DNA of 64,000 nt from Treponema bryantii NK4A124 (GTDB taxonomy: Bacteria; Spirochaetota; Spirochaetia; Treponematales; Treponemataceae). Below are positions 60,881 through 64,000 of this stretch, in pieces. The notes beneath the pieces were generated by a model. It saw nothing but the letters and a program-made list of their open reading frames with translations. It ran no database searches and was not told the origin of the DNA. How positions within the stretch are numbered: the stretch's first letter is position 1; each line of letters opens with the position of its first letter. The translations under genes and the position numbers were made by a program. Location of the stretch: contig NZ_ATWV01000003.1 of NCBI RefSeq assembly GCF_000421345.1, positions 1-64,000 on the forward strand, written 5' to 3'.

Positions 60881-62869
60881 TTAAAAACGTTTAAAAACAG
60901 GAATAGCCTCGAGTGGAGCGTCTACTGTTACAGTCTGTCCACCCTCATATACTTTGCCATCGTGAATGTTTTCCCACTTTCCGGCAGGAAGATATACGTC
61001 ACGCTTGAAAGTCTGTGGAGTCATAACAGGTGCTACAAGATATTCTGGGCCGAACATGTACTGGTCTTTGAGGTTCCAGCATTTTTCGTCTTCAGGAAAC
61101 TCATAGAACATTGTACGCAAGGCTGGGCTTCCGTTCTCACTGGCTTCTTTCATAACCTTTGTTACATAAGGCTTGATTTTTTCACGGAGCTTAATCTGTT
61201 CTTCCATGATTTTCTGAGGACCTTCTCCATAGCTCCAGATTTCGTTGTCGCGGCCGGTAAAGAGGTGACCGCCGCCGTAGCCACGCTGCGGGTCTTTGTC
61301 CAGTAATGGAATATCGTGAGGATCGCGGTCGCCATGGAGTCGCAAAATTGGAGTAAATACAGCCCATTCAAACCAGCGGATAAGAAGTTCCTTAAACTCT
61401 TCAGTTCGGACATCACCATACATAAAGCCGCCGATATCAGTTGTCCACCATGGAATACCAGCAATACCCATATTCAAACCTTCACAAACAGAAGTTCTGA
61501 AGCACTCCCAGGTAGACTGAACGTCTCCATTCCAGATAATCTGATTATATTTCTGACTTCCAACCCAGGCACAGCGTTCAAGGTTTACAATACTCTTCTG
61601 TCCCATAGCCTTCTGGCCTTCATAGAAAGCGCGACTGTACATCTGAGGATAAATATTTGCGACCTGAAGTCCAGGACCTGCCTGATATCTGTAGTTACCA
61701 AAATCATAAACATTAAGGTCAGGTTCAGAGTTATCCAGCCAGAACATGTCGATTCCGTAATCTGCATAGTTTTTCTTACAGATCTTCCAAAGATATTCTC
61801 GAGCCTCAGGATTAGTTGCATCAATAGCAAGACAGTCACCCTGCCAGTCAAAGCTCTGGTTTGAACCACGGTCAGAACGAATCAGATAGCCCTTCTCCTG
61901 CATTTCTGCAAAGTGGGTAGATTTTTTGTCTACGTTTGGCCAAACGGAAACCATAACCTTTGTACCCATTGCGTGAAGCTCGTCGCACATAGCCTTAGGA
62001 TCCGGCCAGTATTCCTTATCAAAGAACCAGTCTCCCTGACGAGGCCAGTGGAAGAAGTCAATTACAATTACATCAAGATGAATACCCATTTCCTTGTAGC
62101 GGCGGGCTACAGTTAATATTTCTTCCTGAGTTCGGTAGCGGAGCTTACACTGCCAGAAGCCAAGATAATCTTCAGTGAGGGCCGGAGCACGACCAACTGC
62201 GGCTGTATATTTTTCCATGATTTCAGCAGGTGTATCACCGGCGGTAATCCAATAATCCATTTCCTTTGTACTTTCTGCATGCCATTCAGTAATGTTTTTA
62301 CCAAAGGTTACTTTACCAACAGCCGGATTATTCCAGAGGAAGCCATAGCCAAGATTTGATAAAGCAAATGGAATAGAAACCTGACTGTTTCTCTGAGCAA
62401 GTTCAAGAGTACAGCCCTTCATATCAAGATATGGAGTTGGATACTGGCCCATACCAAAGAGTTTTTCATCATCATTAGGATTAAAGCGGACAGTAAGAGA
62501 ATAATCACCTCCAATGATTCCCTGGAACTGTCGGCTGATAATTTTAGTACAGCAGCTTTCTTTTGTTGCAGTCGGATCATACTGGCGGTAGTATTCCTGT
62601 AAAATCAGTTTATCATTTTTATAAAAAGAAATTACTCCATTATAGTTTAGGCGTGCTTCAAGCATTCCGTTTTTAATAGAAGCAGAATTTTCACTTACAC
62701 TGATTTTTGCACTTCCGTGATTGATTTTTTCAGTAAGTGCTACATCACGGTCAATGAATGCAGCTTCTAAAGTTGAGCGAACACGGAAAGAATCTTTTCC
62801 CCATGCTTCTATCATTAATGTTTCATTACCTTTTTTGAATACAAGAGCATTTTTTGCTTCTAAAAACAT
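60881..62869 (-). CDS. GH31-family alpha-glucosidase/alpha-xylosidase
   Basis: The 662-residue enzyme lacks a signal peptide and so acts on imported oligosaccharides. The beta-sandwich N-terminal region (about 1-220) has LFGMGQYPTPYLDM. In the barrel the nucleophile Asp379 is in FWLDNSEPD and the acid/base Asp449 in IWNGD. The motif DFFHWPRQGDWFFD near 275 and the WPDPKAM segment resemble GH31 alpha-xylosidases of the YicI/Bacteroides type, so xyloglucan oligosaccharides or isoprimeverose are possible substrates. RLHGDRDPHDIP is the conserved C-terminal barrel motif. AGGAAGG precedes the ATG. Exact specificity is inferred. Confidence 0.9.
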   Translation of the reverse strand: MFLEAKNALVFKKGNETLMIEAWGKDSFRVRSTLEAAFIDRDVALTEKINHGSAKISVSENSASIKNGMLEARLNYNGVISFYKNDKLILQEYYRQYDPTATKESCCTKIISRQFQGIIGGDYSLTVRFNPNDDEKLFGMGQYPTPYLDMKGCTLELAQRNSQVSIPFALSNLGYGFLWNNPAVGKVTFGKNITEWHAESTKEMDYWITAGDTPAEIMEKYTAAVGRAPALTEDYLGFWQCKLRYRTQEEILTVARRYKEMGIHLDVIVIDFFHWPRQGDWFFDKEYWPDPKAMCDELHAMGTKVMVSVWPNVDKKSTHFAEMQEKGYLIRSDRGSNQSFDWQGDCLAIDATNPEAREYLWKICKKNYADYGIDMFWLDNSEPDLNVYDFGNYRYQAGPGLQVANIYPQMYSRAFYEGQKAMGQKSIVNLERCAWVGSQKYNQIIWNGDVQSTWECFRTSVCEGLNMGIAGIPWWTTDIGGFMYGDVRTEEFKELLIRWFEWAVFTPILRLHGDRDPHDIPLLDKDPQRGYGGGHLFTGRDNEIWSYGEGPQKIMEEQIKLREKIKPYVTKVMKEASENGSPALRTMFYEFPEDEKCWNLKDQYMFGPEYLVAPVMTPQTFKRDVYLPAGKWENIHDGKVYEGGQTVTVDAPLEAIPVFKRF

Positions 62870-62900
62870 ATAGTCCTTCCTGATTATTTAATATATTATT

Positions 62901-62909
62901 AGTATAACA
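62901..62909 (-). promoter_or_regulatory. extended -10 promoter of the GH31 gene
   Basis: On the minus strand TGTTATACT, a TGn-extended -10 box, 31 bases before the ATG. No convincing -35 box is visible. Confidence 0.5.
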
Positions 62910-63023
62910 TTCTTTACCGAAATTGCACTGTAAAAACATCGGATATTTACTGTATATTTCTATTTTTCTTAAATAATGAAAATAAGACTATCCTTTTACT
63001 TGTTTAAATGTTATATTTTAAAT

Positions 63024-63039
63024 AGATGTAAATACATCT
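63024..63039. promoter_or_regulatory. 16-bp palindrome upstream of leuD
   Basis: AGATGTA-AA-TACATCT is a perfect inverted repeat, 49 bases ahead of the leuD start. A small GC hairpin (AGGG/CCCT) and an A-run follow, then GGAG. The palindrome may be a repressor site. Confidence 0.45.
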
Positions 63040-63088
63040 GCTATAAAAGGGTAAATTTGCCCTAAAAAAAATTTGGAGAAAAATTAAA

Positions 63089-63589
63089 ATGAAGACATTT
63101 GCTGGTCCTGTTCTTTTCCTTGATAGGTCAGATATTAACACTGACGAAATCATTGCTTCTAATCTGCTTACAGAACTTCCTAAACAGGAGCTTACTTCCC
63201 ACCTTTTTGAGAATCTCAAAATTGACGGTTTTAATCCTAAAAGTGACATTGCCGGTAAAAAGGTAATCATTACAAAAGAAAATTTTGGCTGCGGTGCTGA
63301 AAGTGAACATGCACCATGGGCTCTTGAAGTAAACGGCATTAATACTGTTGTTGCTCCTACTTTTGCAAAAGCTTTCCGTAAAGATATGTTTGCAAATGAT
63401 CTTATGGCAATTGAAATTGACCGTAAATCTCTTGCAGATATGTTCCGCACTTTCGGTGATAAAGATACAGAATGTAAAGTAGTTTTAAATGATGATGGAA
63501 CTGCTAAGGTAAAACTGATTGCAGGAAGTCTTTCAAAAAGCTATCAGTTTAATGTGGATGATGCTGAGAAGGCTTTGTTTGCTAAGTAA
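63089..63589 (+). CDS. leuD: 3-isopropylmalate dehydratase small subunit (LeuD-type)
   Basis: The 166-residue protein is the swivelling small subunit of the aconitase-like isomerase that converts 2- to 3-isopropylmalate. It begins MKTFAGPVLFLDRSDINTDEIIAS and has NFGCGAESEHAPWAL, close to the usual FGCGSSREHAPWAL, so the substrate loop is varied (AESE for SSRE). The ribosome site GGAG is nine bases before the ATG. It has no leuC partner on either side within the window, which is unusual because these subunits work together. A homoaconitase or dimethylmalate dehydratase role is an alternative. Confidence 0.88.
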   Translation: MKTFAGPVLFLDRSDINTDEIIASNLLTELPKQELTSHLFENLKIDGFNPKSDIAGKKVIITKENFGCGAESEHAPWALEVNGINTVVAPTFAKAFRKDMFANDLMAIEIDRKSLADMFRTFGDKDTECKVVLNDDGTAKVKLIAGSLSKSYQFNVDDAEKALFAK

Positions 63590-63598
63590 TTTATAAAT

Positions 63599-63698
63599 GG
63601 TGGTTTCGATACGGCTTTCAGCCTACTCAACCACCGTTATACAATAAATAAAAAAAGCCCGGTGGTTGAGTGATGCGAAGCATCGTATCGAAACCACC
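63599..63698. repeat. palindromic intergenic repeat family A, inverted pair; second copy forms a terminator
   Basis: Copies lie at 63599-63635 and, inverted, at 63661-63698. The second is extended by AAAGCCC/GGGCTTT on its ends, making a long stem. On the minus strand this stem is followed by a T-run (TTTTTTTATTT), so it can end transcription of the permease gene. Both copies match those at 24766-24928. Confidence 0.92.
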
Positions 63699-63723
63699 GG
63701 GCTTTGTAATTTTAAAGGTCTAA

Positions 63724-64000
63724 CTATTTACAAGCTTCAAAAATAATATCAGCAAGGAAGATTACTGCGAGAATCCATGTAACAACAGGAATCTCTTTTG
63801 CTTTCTTACCAGCGCACTTAGCGATTACGTAAGAAATGATACCCCACTGAATACCCTTAGCAATTGAGTAAGAGAATGGCATTGTCATGATTGTGATAAA
63901 TGCCGGAATACCTTCTGTAGGATCATCAAACTTAATGTCTACAACTGATTTCATCATCAGATAGCCTACAAAAATCAATGCAGGAGCTGTAGCTGCTGAT
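63724..64000 (-). CDS. NCS2-family purine (adenine/guanine/hypoxanthine) permease, C-terminal part
   Basis: Only the last 92 residues are in the window; the gene continues past 64000. The sequence SAATAPALIFVGYLMM with KFDDPTEGIPAFITIMTMPFSYSIAKGI is the C-terminal signature of AzgA/PbuG-type permeases, which import purine bases with protons. The last two membrane helices end in WILAVIFLADIIFEACK. A hairpin made by a family A repeat follows and acts as terminator. Confidence 0.9.
   Translation of the reverse strand, partial: SAATAPALIFVGYLMMKSVVDIKFDDPTEGIPAFITIMTMPFSYSIAKGIQWGIISYVIAKCAGKKAKEIPVVTWILAVIFLADIIFEACK

Noticed and set aside
63004-63450. Antisense 148-codon frame over leuD
   Set aside because: leuD on the plus strand has a strong family match and ribosome site; the antisense frame is a shadow with no site.
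1-64000. tRNA, rRNA or CRISPR loci
   Set aside because: No cloverleaf-like segment, rRNA core sequence or spaced repeat array was seen by eye in any intergenic gap; gaps are all under about 250 bp.

Overview
This window looks like a chromosomal segment of a host-associated, fermentative Treponema (Spirochaetota). The base composition is low in GC. Four things point that way: an rpsF-ssb-rpsR-rplI-dnaB block, a P83/100-type spirochaetal antigen gene, an rnfCDGEAB-order cluster next to an RluA-type pseudouridine synthase, and many secreted or lipid-anchored proteins with spirochaete-style signal peptides. Family names come from motif recognition by eye; no database search was run.

Layout. 0.1-8.9 kb is a defence island on the minus strand: a type I restriction-modification operon (hsdR, an AlbA/Schlafen-type ATPase-like gene, hsdM, hsdS, an unknown gene) followed by a decayed DUF262 remnant and a small orphan. 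8.9-12.7 kb is a four-gene minus-strand operon (LUD protein, OmpA-like protein, HD hydrolase, Cys-rich U32-like protein). 12.8-14.6 kb holds one intact and one beheaded PD-(D/E)XK (Rpn/transposase-type) gene. 14.7-23.2 kb is a single giant modular beta-helix lipoprotein whose 3' part differs in base composition. 23.4-26.4 kb encodes diaminobutyrate aminotransferase and decarboxylase, a route to 1,3-diaminopropane. 26.5-28.5 kb is a GH57-like protein that seems to lack the catalytic residues.

28.6-35.2 kb is an Rnf-type operon in canonical C-D-G-E-A-B order. Its products have lost most recognisable redox-centre motifs: the Gly-rich NADH/FMN loop of RnfC, the conserved cysteines of RnfA and RnfE, and the flavinylation motif of RnfG. 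An extra multi-pass membrane protein gene is coupled to it upstream. I consider this the most interesting system in the window.

35.3-44.2 kb carries housekeeping and exported proteins (RluA-type synthase, a P-loop/Asp23 fusion, PcnB, a lipase-like hydrolase, a TrmA-type methyltransferase, a beta-propeller protein, a P83/100 protein). 44.2-47.7 kb is the ribosomal/replication operon with a sigma70-type promoter and a structured leader. 47.7-52.2 kb has ankyrin and TPR proteins, RsmD and RlmN. 52.2-58.3 kb is a TetR-controlled alpha-galactoside operon (GH36, GT-B-like enzyme, TetR, GPH-type MFS permease, DUF3298 lipoprotein). 58.4-64.0 kb contains a small HMA-like protein, a hydroxyacid dehydrogenase, a CDF metal transporter, a GH31 glucosidase/xylosidase, an orphan leuD and the 3' end of a purine permease.

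Two genome-scale themes recur. First, several families of palindromic intergenic repeats sit at 3' ends of genes, sometimes forming the last codons or a terminator. Second, several genes have a -10 box placed 6-8 nt before the start codon and no Shine-Dalgarno sequence, which suggests leaderless mRNAs.
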